A DNA stretch of 23,248 bases from an uncultured Paraburkholderia sp. (GCA_937917025.1 CALFSF010000144.1:1-23248), one strand, 5' to 3'. Numbered from the stretch's first letter, positions 1 to 7,924 are shown. Translations and numbers: made by a program. Notes: generated by a model from the sequence alone, not told the origin.

Positions 1-1827
1 CGTCGCGATCCACATCAGGTCGCCACCGACAGTCCAGTTGTTACCCAGGCGCACGTCGGTTCCGGCTTCGATACCCTGGAAGATCGACTCGCCGTCCTGC
101 ACGTAGACGTTGGCGCTGTTTGCGTACTGCGCGCCGCGTTCGATGCGAAACAGCGCGGCGGTCGCGCTCCAGCGGTCGTGATCGCTCTTCACACCGACTT
201 CGTACTGCTTGCTGCGCAACGGCTTGAGCAGTTCGCCGCCGTTTGCGTAGGCCTCGTTCACCACCGTGCCGGGTTCGAGCGACTCGACGTAGCTCGCATA
301 CAGCGTGGTGGTCGGCGCAAGCTTGAACATCACCGCGACGGACGGCGTCAACACGCCGTTCTGCGCATACGTCGATACGGTCGCGCCACTGACCGTGTAG
401 CCGTGCTGCTCGTAATTCGTGTAGCGCACGCCGCCGAGCACCGACCATCGTTGTGTCAGCTGGATCGTGTCGCTGGCGAAGAGCGCCTTCTGCGTGATGT
501 CGCTGTCGCGATAGGTGTAAAAGCCGCTGCTGTCGTATCGATTCGTGTTCGGCTCGTAGATATTGCCGACACCGATCGGGCCGTAGAAGCTGTTGGCGCC
601 GTAGTCGTTCGTCTGCTTCTGGTACGCGCCGCCGAACACGAGCTGATGCTGAAGCGGACCGGTCCTGACGCTACCTTCCGCCATCACCTGCCACGCGCTG
701 AGCATGTGGCCTTCCTTGCCCTGGAAGCGCGTGTCCGAGTAATCCCCGGACGGATCGAGCAGATAGAACGTGCTCTCATTACGGTCGCGCGTACTCTTGC
801 TGAAGCTGTACGTCGCGCTGACGGTCCAGTCCTGGTTCAGGTTGTAGTGCAGGCCGCCGGTGTAGAGCTGCAGGTTCGTGTTCAGATGCTGGTCGGGCGT
901 GACGAGGTTGCTGCTGCCGCCGCTGATGCGCCCCGGCAGCGACGCGCCGTCGTACGGCGCCGTGGACAGCGCCGTCGTGATGCCCGACGCGTGGCGCTCC
1001 TGATACAGCGCGCCGAACGTCGCCGTCAGGTCGCGGGTCAGGCGCGCGTCCGCTGCCAGTGAGAACGCGTCGCGCCGCACGTTGCCGTCGTTGTAGGTCT
1101 TGCCTTCTTCATGCGTCGCGTTGAAGCGGTAGCCGAACATGTTATCCGGACCGGCGCGCCCGCCCAGATCGAGATGCTCCGACCAGATCGCGGTCGAGCG
1201 ATAGCCGACGTCGACGCTGCGTATCGGGGTGTCTGAAACCGGCGGCTTTTTGGTCACATAGTTGACGACGCCGCCCGGCGAGCCAAACCCGTACATGAAG
1301 CCGGACAGGCCCTTCAAGAGTTCGACGCTTTCCAGCTGTTCGTAGGGCAACGTGATGCCGTAGGCGTTGAACGGCTGACCGTCGATCTTGAAGCCGTTCT
1401 GCCAGTCGAGCTGCATGCCGCGCACCGTCACGTACGAGGCCCACGCGTTATACGGATTGCTGTTGTCGGAGACCGATGCGTCCTGAGCGAAGACGTCGCC
1501 GAGCTTGTTGGCCTGACGATCCACCAGTTCCCGGCCGGTGACGACCGTCGTCGAATACGGCGTGTCGAGTTGCGAGCGCGAACCCAGCGCGCCGCTGCTG
1601 ACGTCGCGCTCGAGATGCTGGGCGGTGTCGCCTCGATCGCTTTGGGAACTGACCTTCACGGCGGGGAGAACCTGTTCGCCTGGCGCCGGTACCGCGCTTT
1701 CAGCTCCGGCGTCCTGCTGCGCCAGCGCGGCATGACTCGCCGCGAACATCAGCACCGCTGCAACGTGCAATGGCGTAACCGTCATTGCTTTTTTAAATTC
1801 ACCCGCCCTGCGCTTCGCACTTTTCAT
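1..1827 (-). CDS. TonB-dependent siderophore receptor (3' end beyond window)
   Basis: Outer-membrane ligand-gated receptor that would import a ferric siderophore using TonB-ExbBD energy. The frame is open from 1827 down to base 1, so about 609 residues are visible and the C-terminal barrel strands are missing. I chose the ATG at 1827 because GGGGA sits 4-5 bases before it. The in-frame ATG at 1785 has only an A-rich stretch before it. From 1827 the protein has a basic n-region (KSAKRRAGEFKKA), a hydrophobic core and an ALA|QQ signal-peptidase site near residue 36. A TonB-box-like LPAVKVSS and the plug domain follow, with VTVRGMQLDWQNGFKIDG, LESVELLKG and GSPGGVVNYVTKKPP, all typical of siderophore receptors. 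Visible barrel strands include NVYVQDGESIFQGIEAG. The N-terminus is too short for an STN signalling domain, so it is probably not a FecA-type transducer. It is divergent from a PepSY protein. The siderophore cannot be named. Confidence 0.93.
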   Translation of the reverse strand, partial: MKSAKRRAGEFKKAMTVTPLHVAAVLMFAASHAALAQQDAGAESAVPAPGEQVLPAVKVSSQSDRGDTAQHLERDVSSGALGSRSQLDTPYSTTVVTGRELVDRQANKLGDVFAQDASVSDNSNPYNAWASYVTVRGMQLDWQNGFKIDGQPFNAYGITLPYEQLESVELLKGLSGFMYGFGSPGGVVNYVTKKPPVSDTPIRSVDVGYRSTAIWSEHLDLGGRAGPDNMFGYRFNATHEEGKTYNDGNVRRDAFSLAADARLTRDLTATFGALYQERHASGITTALSTAPYDGASLPGRISGGSSNLVTPDQHLNTNLQLYTGGLHYNLNQDWTVSATYSFSKSTRDRNESTFYLLDPSGDYSDTRFQGKEGHMLSAWQVMAEGSVRTGPLQHQLVFGGAYQKQTNDYGANSFYGPIGVGNIYEPNTNRYDSSGFYTYRDSDITQKALFASDTIQLTQRWSVLGGVRYTNYEQHGYTVSGATVSTYAQNGVLTPSVAVMFKLAPTTTLYASYVESLEPGTVVNEAYANGGELLKPLRSKQYEVGVKSDHDRWSATAALFRIERGAQYANSANVYVQDGESIFQGIEAGTDVRLGNNWTVGGDLMWIAT

Positions 1828-1853
1828 TATTTCCCCGTGGCTCGATTTTCCGC

Positions 1854-1878
1854 GCAAATACGAATGCTTCGCATTTGC
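1854..1878. promoter_or_regulatory. Fur-box-like palindrome upstream of the siderophore receptor
   Basis: A 25-bp interrupted palindrome: left arm GCAAATACGAAT, central G, right arm CTTCGCATTTGC. Ten of 12 positions are complementary. It lies 27 bp upstream of the receptor start at 1827, where a promoter operator would sit. The GCAAAT...ATTTGC layout resembles Fur sites of beta- and gamma-proteobacteria. Assignment to Fur is inference from layout and gene context. Confidence 0.5.
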
Positions 1879-2006
1879 AAAAACCGGGATTCTGCCAACG
1901 AAGTGGGGGATTTGTAAACTTCCTTGCGATGCGACCGGCCGGCTGGATCGACAGGGCAAGCGGCACGGCTTCGTGTCGACGCGTTAAGCAGACGCTTACG
2001 GACAAC

Positions 2007-2035
2007 TTGCAGCCGGCGCTATCAACCGTTAAAAT
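2007..2035 (+). promoter_or_regulatory. Sigma-70-like promoter for the PepSY gene
   Basis: TTGCAG at 2007-2012, a 17-bp spacer, then TAAAAT at 2030-2035. This is a near-consensus vegetative promoter reading toward the PepSY gene at 2138. The -10 box runs into the adjacent Fur-box-like element, which fits repression by occlusion. The transcript would start near 2042 and carry a leader of about 95 nt. Confidence 0.5.
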
Positions 2036-2051
2036 GCGAACAATTCTTATT
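2033..2051. promoter_or_regulatory. Fur-box-like element over the PepSY promoter
   Basis: The 19-mer AATGCGAACAATTCTTATT has 12 of 19 positions symmetric and closely resembles the common Fur-box form with GAAnAATTCTnATT at its centre. It overlaps the -10 box of the promoter at 2007-2035. Iron-dependent repression of the PepSY gene is inferred. Confidence 0.5.
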
Positions 2052-2137
2052 TACAAAGAGAGTCGATTCGCCGTGCTGTCCGTCGCGTCCCCTTTTACCG
2101 CCCAGCCTTTGCGCGTCGGCGCACCCTCCAGCGCGAC

Positions 2138-3364
2138 ATGAGGCCGCTGCTCGTTCGCCTGCATCGCTGGATGGGCGTCGCGACGGCGCTGTTCCTGTTC
2201 GTCGCCGGGCTGACCGGCGCGCTGATCGCGTGGGATCACGAACTCGACGCCGCCCTGAACCCGACGTTCTTCAACGCGCGCACGCACGGGCCGGCGCTAC
2301 CTTCGCTGGAACTCGCAAAACGCATCGAGGCGGCCGATCCGCGCTTTGACGTGACGTATCTGCCGCTGGGCGTCGAACCCGGCAAGACGCTACAGATGAT
2401 GGTGCTGCCGCGCACCGATCCGAAGACCGGCCAGCCGTATGCGCTCGGCTTCAACCAGCTGGCCGTCGATCCCGCCACCGGCGAGATCCAGGGGCGTCGC
2501 GAATGGGGCGCCGTCTCCGTCGCGCGGATCAACCTGATTCCGTTCATCTACAAGCTGCACTACACGCTGCATCTGCCGTTCATGGGCAGCTTCGACACGG
2601 GCACCTGGCTGATGGGCATCGTCGGCATCGTGTGGCTGTTCGACAGCGTGATCGCGCTCGTGCTGTCGTTTCCGAGCGTGAAGGCGTGGCGCAAGTCGTT
2701 CGCGTTTCGCTTCGGACGCGGCGGCTATGCGCTCACGTTCGATCTGCATCGCTCGGGCGGCGTCTGGATCTGGGGCGTGCTCGCGATCGTCGCGCTGACT
2801 TCGGTATCGATGAACCTGTCCGACCCGGTCGTGCGGCCGGTTCTCTCGACCGTATCGACGCTCGAACCGACGCCCTTCAACAACCCCGAATTGATGCGCA
2901 AGGGCGCGCCGGGCGAGGCGCCGCTCACGGCTGAACGGATCGTGCAGATGGCCCAGGCCGCCGGCCGCGAACGCGGCCTCATCGCGCCGCCGGGCGCGCT
3001 GTATTACGTGCCGTCGTTCAACGCATACGGCGTGGGCTTCTTCGCGCCGGGCCACGATCACGGCGACGCCGGCCTCGGCAACGCCTGGCTCTACTACAAC
3101 GCGAACACCGGCAAGCTCGCAGGCGGATCGATTCCGGGCAAGGGCTCGGCCGGCGATATCTTCATGCAGGCGCAATTCCCGCTGCATTCGGGCCGCATCC
3201 TCGGCATCGGCGGACGCATCCTGATGAGCTTCACCGGCATCGCGGTCGCCGTGCTGAGCGCAACGGGCCTGATGATCTGGCTGAAGAAGCTCGGCGCCCG
3301 GCGCCGCTCCGCGGCAGCCGCCGCGCGTTCGCGCGTCACGCGGGAGTCCGCGGCGCAGTCGTGA
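2138..3364 (+). CDS. PepSY-associated transmembrane protein, probable siderophore-iron reductase
   Basis: A 408-residue inner-membrane protein of the PepSY_TM (PiuB/FoxB-like) family. Members commonly sit beside TonB receptors and are thought to reduce or help release siderophore iron in the periplasm or inner membrane. Visible features are an N-terminal LHRWMGVATALFLFVAGLTG helix with His9 and a periplasmic PepSY-like segment including LAVDPATGEIQGRREWG. Next come HYTLHLP, the GIVGIVWLFDSVIALVLSFP helix, a FDLHRSGGVWIWGVLAIVAL helix, and a C-terminal PLHSGRILGIGGRI plus TGIAVAVLSATGLMIWL helix. The repeated LHR/LHS histidines are the usual candidate haem ligands. The length is normal for the family. 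No strong ribosome-binding site precedes ATG 2138, but the hydrophobic first helix supports this start. It is divergent from the receptor and shares its Fur-like control region. The reductase role is inference. Confidence 0.85.
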   Translation: MRPLLVRLHRWMGVATALFLFVAGLTGALIAWDHELDAALNPTFFNARTHGPALPSLELAKRIEAADPRFDVTYLPLGVEPGKTLQMMVLPRTDPKTGQPYALGFNQLAVDPATGEIQGRREWGAVSVARINLIPFIYKLHYTLHLPFMGSFDTGTWLMGIVGIVWLFDSVIALVLSFPSVKAWRKSFAFRFGRGGYALTFDLHRSGGVWIWGVLAIVALTSVSMNLSDPVVRPVLSTVSTLEPTPFNNPELMRKGAPGEAPLTAERIVQMAQAAGRERGLIAPPGALYYVPSFNAYGVGFFAPGHDHGDAGLGNAWLYYNANTGKLAGGSIPGKGSAGDIFMQAQFPLHSGRILGIGGRILMSFTGIAVAVLSATGLMIWLKKLGARRRSAAAAARSRVTRESAAQS

Positions 3365-3510
3365 GCGCTGTGTCTATCCCGCATCACGCGCTGCAATCCT
3401 GATCGCGACGACGCGCACGCGCACCCTGTTCGTCGAAGCGCTGTGGCTTAATACGCGGGCACGCCGTGCCGCCTTCCACGCGACTTCGCTATCGACATCC
3501 GGGTCCTCTC

Positions 3511-5106
3511 ATGTCTTCTGTTGCCGCATTCAAACTGGTACTGCTTTCGCTCATCGCGATCATCGGACTCGAACTGCTCGCCAAACGTCTGCGTCTGCCG
3601 CCCGCCGCCGCGCTGCTGATCGGCGGCATCGGCATGGCCTTCGTGCCGGGTCTGCCGACCGTCAACCTCGATCCGGCGCTCGTGCTGATCGTGTTCCTGC
3701 CGCCGCTCCTGATGGACGGCGCATGGTTCTCCGTGTGGGATGAGTTCCGGCGCGATCTCGTCGGCATCCTGCTGCTCGCGATCGGCGCGGTCGCGTTTAC
3801 GACGCTCGTCGTCGGCCTGATCGTGCATCTCGTCGTGCCCGCGCTGCCGCTCGCCGCCTGCTTCGCGCTCGGCGCGATCGTCTCGCCGCCCGATGCCGTC
3901 GCCGCCAAGGCCGTGCTCGAACGCGTCGCGTTGCCGCGCCGCCTGATGGTCCTGCTGGAAGGCGAAAGCCTCTTGAACGACGCGGCCGGCCTCGTGCTGT
4001 TTCGCTTCGCCGTCGTGGCCGCGCTGACCGGCGTGTTCAGCGCGCCGCACGCCATCGCGAGCTTCGCGATTCTCGGGCTCGGCGGGATCGCGGTCGGTCT
4101 TGCCGCCGGGTGGATCTTCGTCAGGCTGCTGCGCTTTCTGAACGACACGGGCGAGCTGTATCTCGTCATCACGGGTTCGGTGCTCGCCGGATGGATCAGC
4201 TACATCGCCGGCGAAATGCTCGAAGTCTCCGGCGTCATCGCGACGGTCACCTGCGGCATGGCGCTCGGCTGGCACCAGCACGAAATCCTCTCCGCGAACG
4301 CGCGCATTCGCGGCACGGCGTTCTGGCAGGTGATGATCTTTCTGCTCGAGGCGCTGGTCTTCATCCTGATCGGGATCTCGCTGCGCGGCGTGATCGTGCG
4401 GCTTGGCGGCGTCGGCGATGCGCTTGCGACGCTGGCGCCCGCGGTCGCGGCAGTCGTCGGCACTGTCGTGGTGTCACGCTTCGTGTGGGTGTTCGCCGTC
4501 GACTGGCTGCACGGCGTGCTGCACCGGCACATCCGGAAGCGCGCTCACGCAACCGACTGGCGCGCCGCCACGATCAAGAGCTGGGCCGGCATGCGCGGCG
4601 TGGTGACGCTGGCCGTCGCGCTGTCGTTGCCGGACGAGATGCCGGGACGCGACCTGATTCTCGTTGCCTCGTTCGCCGTGATCCTCGTGACCGTGCTCGT
4701 GCAGGGCACGACGATCGGACCGCTGATCCGCTGGCTCGGCCCCGAGCAGCGCGTCGAACGGAACCCGCGTCACCTGACGGAGCCGCAGGCGTGGGCGCAC
4801 GTCGAAGCCGCGCAGTTCGCCGCGATCCAGCCGCTGGTTCACGACGCGGATGGCACCGTGATTCACCCGCGTCTGCTCGAACAGTACAGCTACCGCGCGC
4901 GTCTGACTGATTCGTATCAGGATCAGACTGAATTCCCCGCCGACCTGCGGGCCGCGCATTACGACGTCGTGCTCGCGGCGATCGCGGCCGGCCGTGTCGA
5001 ACTGCTGCGGATGCGTCGCGAAGGATTGATCCACGACGAACTGCTGTGCGCGCTCGAACAGGATCTCGATTTGCAGGAAGTGTCGGCGCGTCTCGCGCGC
5101 GGATAA
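3511..5106 (+). CDS. CPA1-family Na+/H+ antiporter
   Basis: Inner-membrane cation/proton exchanger that would extrude Na+ (possibly K+) for pH and salt homeostasis. From ATG 3511 it has 531 residues. A GTG at 3466 would add 15 residues of non-membrane sequence (PPSTRLRYRHPGP), so 3511 is preferred. About 12 hydrophobic helices fill residues 5-410. The transport core carries GAIVSPPDAVAAKAVLE near 121-137 (Asp128) and GESLLNDAAGLVLFR near 151-165 (Asn156-Asp157). These are the CPA1 signatures of bacterial NhaP/YjcE-type antiporters. KSWAGMRGVVTLAVALSLP marks a later conserved helix. The C-terminal 120 or so residues are hydrophilic and probably cytoplasmic. It stands alone, separated from the PepSY gene by 146 bp, and faces the cbtA gene. 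Ion specificity cannot be read from sequence. Confidence 0.9.
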   Translation: MSSVAAFKLVLLSLIAIIGLELLAKRLRLPPAAALLIGGIGMAFVPGLPTVNLDPALVLIVFLPPLLMDGAWFSVWDEFRRDLVGILLLAIGAVAFTTLVVGLIVHLVVPALPLAACFALGAIVSPPDAVAAKAVLERVALPRRLMVLLEGESLLNDAAGLVLFRFAVVAALTGVFSAPHAIASFAILGLGGIAVGLAAGWIFVRLLRFLNDTGELYLVITGSVLAGWISYIAGEMLEVSGVIATVTCGMALGWHQHEILSANARIRGTAFWQVMIFLLEALVFILIGISLRGVIVRLGGVGDALATLAPAVAAVVGTVVVSRFVWVFAVDWLHGVLHRHIRKRAHATDWRAATIKSWAGMRGVVTLAVALSLPDEMPGRDLILVASFAVILVTVLVQGTTIGPLIRWLGPEQRVERNPRHLTEPQAWAHVEAAQFAAIQPLVHDADGTVIHPRLLEQYSYRARLTDSYQDQTEFPADLRAAHYDVVLAAIAAGRVELLRMRREGLIHDELLCALEQDLDLQEVSARLARG

Positions 5107-5193
5107 CGTCGACGAGCCCTCCCGAATGGCAGAACTTTGGTCATCCGGCGACTGCCACACAGCCATGCCGACGCAACGCACACCGGCGAAATA

Positions 5194-5242
5194 TTAAAGA
5201 AGATGTTCATGAAATTACGGATTTCATGAACATCTTTGTTAA
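5194..5242. terminator. Long AT-rich hairpin between convergent genes, probable bidirectional terminator
   Basis: Left arm AAGATGTTCATGAAAT (5200-5215), loop TACGG, right arm ATTTCATGAACATCTT (5221-5236). This is a perfect 16-bp stem, and outer TTAA/TTAA pairing extends it to 5194-5242. It lies between the antiporter stop (5106) and the end of cbtA (5311), which converge. A short T-run (5244-5248) follows on the plus strand. The stem is much more AT-rich than its surroundings. Confidence 0.55.
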
Positions 5243-5310
5243 CTTTTTCCGAAATCACTGCTCAGGTCGCCCAACGCATCCAATCCGCTCATTTCACCCA
5301 TCAAACGATG

Positions 5311-6057
5311 TCAGGGAAACGCTGACCGTTCCGCGCCACCTGCACGCAGTTGCGCGCGCTCGTCACGCTCGACGAGCCAGCCGAACAGCAGACCGATCGT
5401 CGTCCAGATGATCAGCTGCATGCCAAGTGCCGCGACGCGGAAGTGCCACAGCAGCGTGGCCGGGAACGCCTGCGGCACTTCGTTGATGACTGGCATCGAA
5501 AGCTGCACGGCCGCGATGATCACGACGTACACCGCGCCGCCGATGATGGCCCCGTTCCACTGCCCGACACGCGCAGCCGCGCGCCGCCGCACCTTCAGCG
5601 AAAACACGAGCGCGGCCAGCGATATCGCGATCATCAGGAAGAAGAGCCCGGTGCGCATGCCGATCGTCTCCGGGTCGCCGACCGACGGTGGATTGGCCGG
5701 ATACTTGAGATTCGGCACGATCACGAGCGCGATGAACGCGCCCGCCGCCAGCGTCGCCGACAACGCGCGCGCGCCCAGCCTGCCGACGCGTCCGTACGCG
5801 TACGCGAAGGTCAGCGCGAAGAGGCCGCCGAACGATGCGCCGTACACGACCACGCCGGTCAGCAGGCCGAGACCCGCCTGCGTTTCACGGCTGACGAGTT
5901 CCGGTTCGGGCGCTTCGCCACGCGCGGCGGCCGCTTTTTCCTCGAAGGAAATCGCCTGATCGACGGCCGGCTCGCCGGCCACGCGCGCGAACGCGAACGT
6001 GAGAAGTCCCGCGACGATGCCCGCGAGCATGCCGCGTACCAACAGTTTGCCTACCAT
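5311..6057 (-). CDS. cbtA: CbtA, cobalt transporter membrane subunit
   Basis: A 248-residue inner-membrane protein of the CbtA family, proposed to take up cobalt for cobalamin synthesis together with CbtB. The start MVGKLLVRGMLAGIVAGLLTFAFARV is a typical CbtA first helix. It is followed by GEPAVDQAISFE and a charged loop, then by further hydrophobic helices (GLGLLTGVVVYGASFGGLF, ALSATLAAGAFIALVIVP, GLFFLMIAISLAALVFSL, IIGGAVYVVIIAAVQL, LGMQLIIWTTIGLLFGWLV). The motifs PNLKYPANPP and LLWHFRVAALGMQ are also characteristic. It lies 11 bp downstream of cbtB on the same strand, and both genes are behind a cobalamin riboswitch, which independently supports the assignment. Length is normal. Cobalt transport by this family rests mainly on regulon and context evidence. 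Confidence 0.92.
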   Translation of the reverse strand: MVGKLLVRGMLAGIVAGLLTFAFARVAGEPAVDQAISFEEKAAAARGEAPEPELVSRETQAGLGLLTGVVVYGASFGGLFALTFAYAYGRVGRLGARALSATLAAGAFIALVIVPNLKYPANPPSVGDPETIGMRTGLFFLMIAISLAALVFSLKVRRRAAARVGQWNGAIIGGAVYVVIIAAVQLSMPVINEVPQAFPATLLWHFRVAALGMQLIIWTTIGLLFGWLVERDERAQLRAGGAERSAFP

Positions 6058-6068
6058 GTATATCCCCT

Positions 6069-6278
6069 TTAGTGGCAGGGGAAGCCGAGCAGATGGCGGC
6101 CGTCGTGGACGAACTCGTGAACCATCATGCCGGGAACCAGCGAAGTCGCGCCTTCTTCAGCGCCGACGAAATACAGCGCGAGCAGAAGCAGCAATCCGCC
6201 GAAGACGACCCACGGCAAAAGTTCGCGCAGGGGAATAGGTGCAGGTTGAACGGCCGGCTTGAAAACGGCGTCAGTCAT
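6069..6278 (-). CDS. cbtB: CbtB, small cobalt transporter subunit
   Basis: A 69-residue protein with one transmembrane helix (residues 22-41, PWVVFGGLLLLLALYFVGA). Its C-terminal metal-binding tail HEFVHDGRHLLGFPCH has histidines 54, 58, 62 and 69 and Cys68. That His-rich tail ending in PCH is the hallmark of CbtB, which is thought to capture cobalt for the membrane partner CbtA. It is the first gene of the cbtBA pair, starts with ATG at 6278, and has the cobalamin riboswitch in its leader about 40 bases upstream. It is probably shut down when B12 is plentiful. Confidence 0.93.
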   Translation of the reverse strand: MTDAVFKPAVQPAPIPLRELLPWVVFGGLLLLLALYFVGAEEGATSLVPGMMVHEFVHDGRHLLGFPCH

Positions 6279-6317
6279 GGTGTATCTCTCCAGGGGTTAC
6301 GCGCCCCGACAGTCGAT

Positions 6318-6432
6318 GGAAAAGGGATGACACGAAGCTCAGGTCTGGCTTTCGACTCCTTGTTGAGCCGATTACAGTGGCGCGACCGCGCCGGGCTTAC
6401 ACCGGCTTCCGCGCTTCGGTCTCGATATTCTA
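6318..6432 (-). promoter_or_regulatory. Cobalamin (B12) riboswitch controlling cbtBA
   Basis: Read on the minus strand, the leader contains GGAAGCCGGTGTAAGCCCGG, then CGCGGTCGCGCCACTGTAA (invariant GCCACTG at 6375-6381). The B12-box-like AGCCAGACCTG at 6340-6350 follows. Order and spacing match the conserved core of cobalamin riboswitches. It sits between the putative transcription start and cbtB, whose product belongs to a B12-regulated cobalt transporter. High adenosylcobalamin should reduce expression. The outer boundaries are approximate. Confidence 0.88.
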
Positions 6433-6494
6433 CGCGCTAAACTTCGCCGCGCCAGCGCGAAGAACGCGCGACGCACTCACAACAGGGACAGCAC

Positions 6495-7103
6495 ATGCAG
6501 ACACGATTGCTGCTGGTCAGCCACCCGGCGACACGGGCGATGCGCGTGGGCGCCTTCCCCGCGGACGATCCGCTCGACCCGCGCGCGCTCGACGCACTCC
6601 GGGTCTGGCACGGGCGCTCGCTGATCGCCGCTCAAGGTACCGAGGCGGCGCAGGTCTTTCGCAGCGCGGCGACATGCGTGCGCGAAACGGCCGATGCGCT
6701 CGGACTGGAGGCGCAAATCGTGCCGGCGCTGTCGGATGCCGATGCGGGCGAATGGCGTGGCCGGCGTCTCCACGAGCTTGCCGCCGCGCAACCCGAGGCG
6801 CTCGCCACATGGATGCGCTCGCCGGACGCCGCGCCGCCCGCCGGCGAATCGTTCCGGGCCGTGCTCGCCCGCGTCGGCGCGTGGCTCGATGCGCTTGCGC
6901 CTTCGTCTTCAGCCTCTCTCTCGTCGGACGGTGGTATGCAAGTGCTCGCGCTTACGCATGCGGTCGTGATTCGTGCAGCGCTCGTTCATGCGCTTGGCGT
7001 ACCGGCCGGGTCGTTTGGGCGAATCGAGATCGGGCCGCTGTCGATCGTCGAATTGCGGCGCTCGCGTGAAGGCGCGTGGACGTGGCGAGCGGGCGCCGGC
7101 TGA
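6495..7103 (+). CDS. Histidine-phosphatase-fold protein with degenerate active site
   Basis: A 202-residue protein resembling the histidine phosphatase (phosphoglycerate mutase) superfamily, which includes the cobalamin pathway enzyme CobC. The strand-loop LLLVSHPATRA stands where active members have RHG: His10 is kept, but the arginine before it is Ser9. At 57-66 (SAATCVRETA) the usual SxLxRAxQTA arginine is Cys61. The acidic GEWRGR (Glu86) and the second histidine in LALTHAVVIRA (His155) are present. Thus both histidines remain and both canonical phosphate-binding arginines are missing. ATG 6495 follows an AGGGA at 7-8 bases. It is divergent from the riboswitch-controlled cbtBA pair, which suggests a link to cobalt or B12. 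I infer altered or lost phosphatase activity. Confidence 0.75.
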   Translation: MQTRLLLVSHPATRAMRVGAFPADDPLDPRALDALRVWHGRSLIAAQGTEAAQVFRSAATCVRETADALGLEAQIVPALSDADAGEWRGRRLHELAAAQPEALATWMRSPDAAPPAGESFRAVLARVGAWLDALAPSSSASLSSDGGMQVLALTHAVVIRAALVHALGVPAGSFGRIEIGPLSIVELRRSREGAWTWRAGAG

Positions 7104-7429
7104 AAACGTGAGAAGGGGAAGAAACGGCGGAGGGAAAAAGAACATGCCTTCGTACCCGCCGGGCGCCGCGTCCGACGCGGTAACGTCGAAGCGCGCTCCT
7201 GCGTCGCCCGCGGTAAGGCGACACGACATCCGATCCGTAGCGTGTGGCTACGGCGGCCGGCCGGCGCGGGTGTGTTGGCCCGCGCGGCTGTCCGGGCTTG
7301 AAAGCAATGTAGAAAATATACCCGGCGCGACCCTGTAAAGGCTTCCTGATTGCCATCCATTTTGCCGTTACGTCGAAACACTCTTCCGCTAGAATGATCA
7401 ATATCTGAATAATCTTCCGACGATCGATC
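7104..7429. other. Intergenic region between phosphatase-fold gene and Lrp gene
   Basis: 326 bp with no convincing gene. The first 40 bp after the stop are purine-rich. A GC-rich hairpin lies at 7260-7288 (arms GCCGGCGCGGG and CCCGCGCGGC, one bulge) but lacks a T-run, so it is a weak terminator at best. The last 60 bp before the Lrp start are AT-richer and contain TAGAAT (about 7390), a possible -10 box without a good -35. Confidence 0.35.
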
Positions 7430-7906
7430 ATGAGCACGCGAAACCGTCCACTGGACAGCCAGGACCGCAAGATCCTGCGCGAACTGCAAAAGAACGCCCG
7501 GCTCTCGAACGCGGAACTCGCGGAACTGGTTGGCATGTCCACGACCGCCTGCTGGAACCGCACGCGACAACTGGAGGCCGACGGCTACATTCGCGGCTAC
7601 GTGGCGCTGCTGGATAGCGCGAAGCTCGGGTTCGCCGATGTCGTGCTGCTCGAAGTCACGCTGAATCGTCACGACGACGACGCGCTCGCCCGCTTCGGCG
7701 CCGAACTGGCGACGCTACCGGAGGTGCTGGAGGCGTATCTGGTCTCAGGCGAGTACGACTACCTGGTCAAGGTGGCTGTCGATGGCACGGCGGGCTATGA
7801 GCGCTTCCTGCGCGAGAAGCTCTACCGGATCGCCGGCATTCGCCACAGCCGGTCGATGTTCGCGTTGCGCTGCATGAAGAGCGTGCCGTCAGTGCAGATC
7901 GCGTGA
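7430..7906 (+). CDS. Lrp/AsnC-family transcriptional regulator
   Basis: A 158-residue DNA-binding regulator of the feast/famine family. These usually form dimers to octamers and sense amino acids or related small molecules. The N-terminal helix-turn-helix spans about residues 10-55 (LDSQDRKILRELQKNARLSN, then AELVGMSTTACWNRTRQLEADGY). A GYVALLDSAKLGF linker leads to the C-terminal RAM/ligand domain at about 70-150, with LPEVLEAYLVSGEYDYLVKV as the signature. Length is normal. It stands alone and is followed by two hairpins before the biosynthetic operon on the same strand. It could control that operon or a distant target. Nothing in the sequence decides this, and no divergent partner gene is present to suggest the effector. 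Confidence 0.92.
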   Translation: MSTRNRPLDSQDRKILRELQKNARLSNAELAELVGMSTTACWNRTRQLEADGYIRGYVALLDSAKLGFADVVLLEVTLNRHDDDALARFGAELATLPEVLEAYLVSGEYDYLVKVAVDGTAGYERFLREKLYRIAGIRHSRSMFALRCMKSVPSVQIA

Positions 7907-7924
7907 AGCTTCGCGTTAGCATGA

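Noticed and set aside
178..1062. 294-codon plus-strand frame opposite the siderophore receptor
   Set aside because: It is antisense to a clear receptor coding frame. Its Arg/Val/Ala-rich sequence is a typical GC-rich shadow.
2034..2141. Short frame (35 codons) whose stop overlaps the PepSY start as ATGA, a possible coupled leader peptide
   Set aside because: Its ATG lies inside the -10 box of the likely promoter, so the transcript would start after it. It also has no ribosome-binding site.
7260..7288. GC-rich hairpin as terminator of the phosphatase-fold gene
   Set aside because: It has no T-run, lies 157 bp after the stop, and hairpins of this kind arise easily in such GC-rich sequence.
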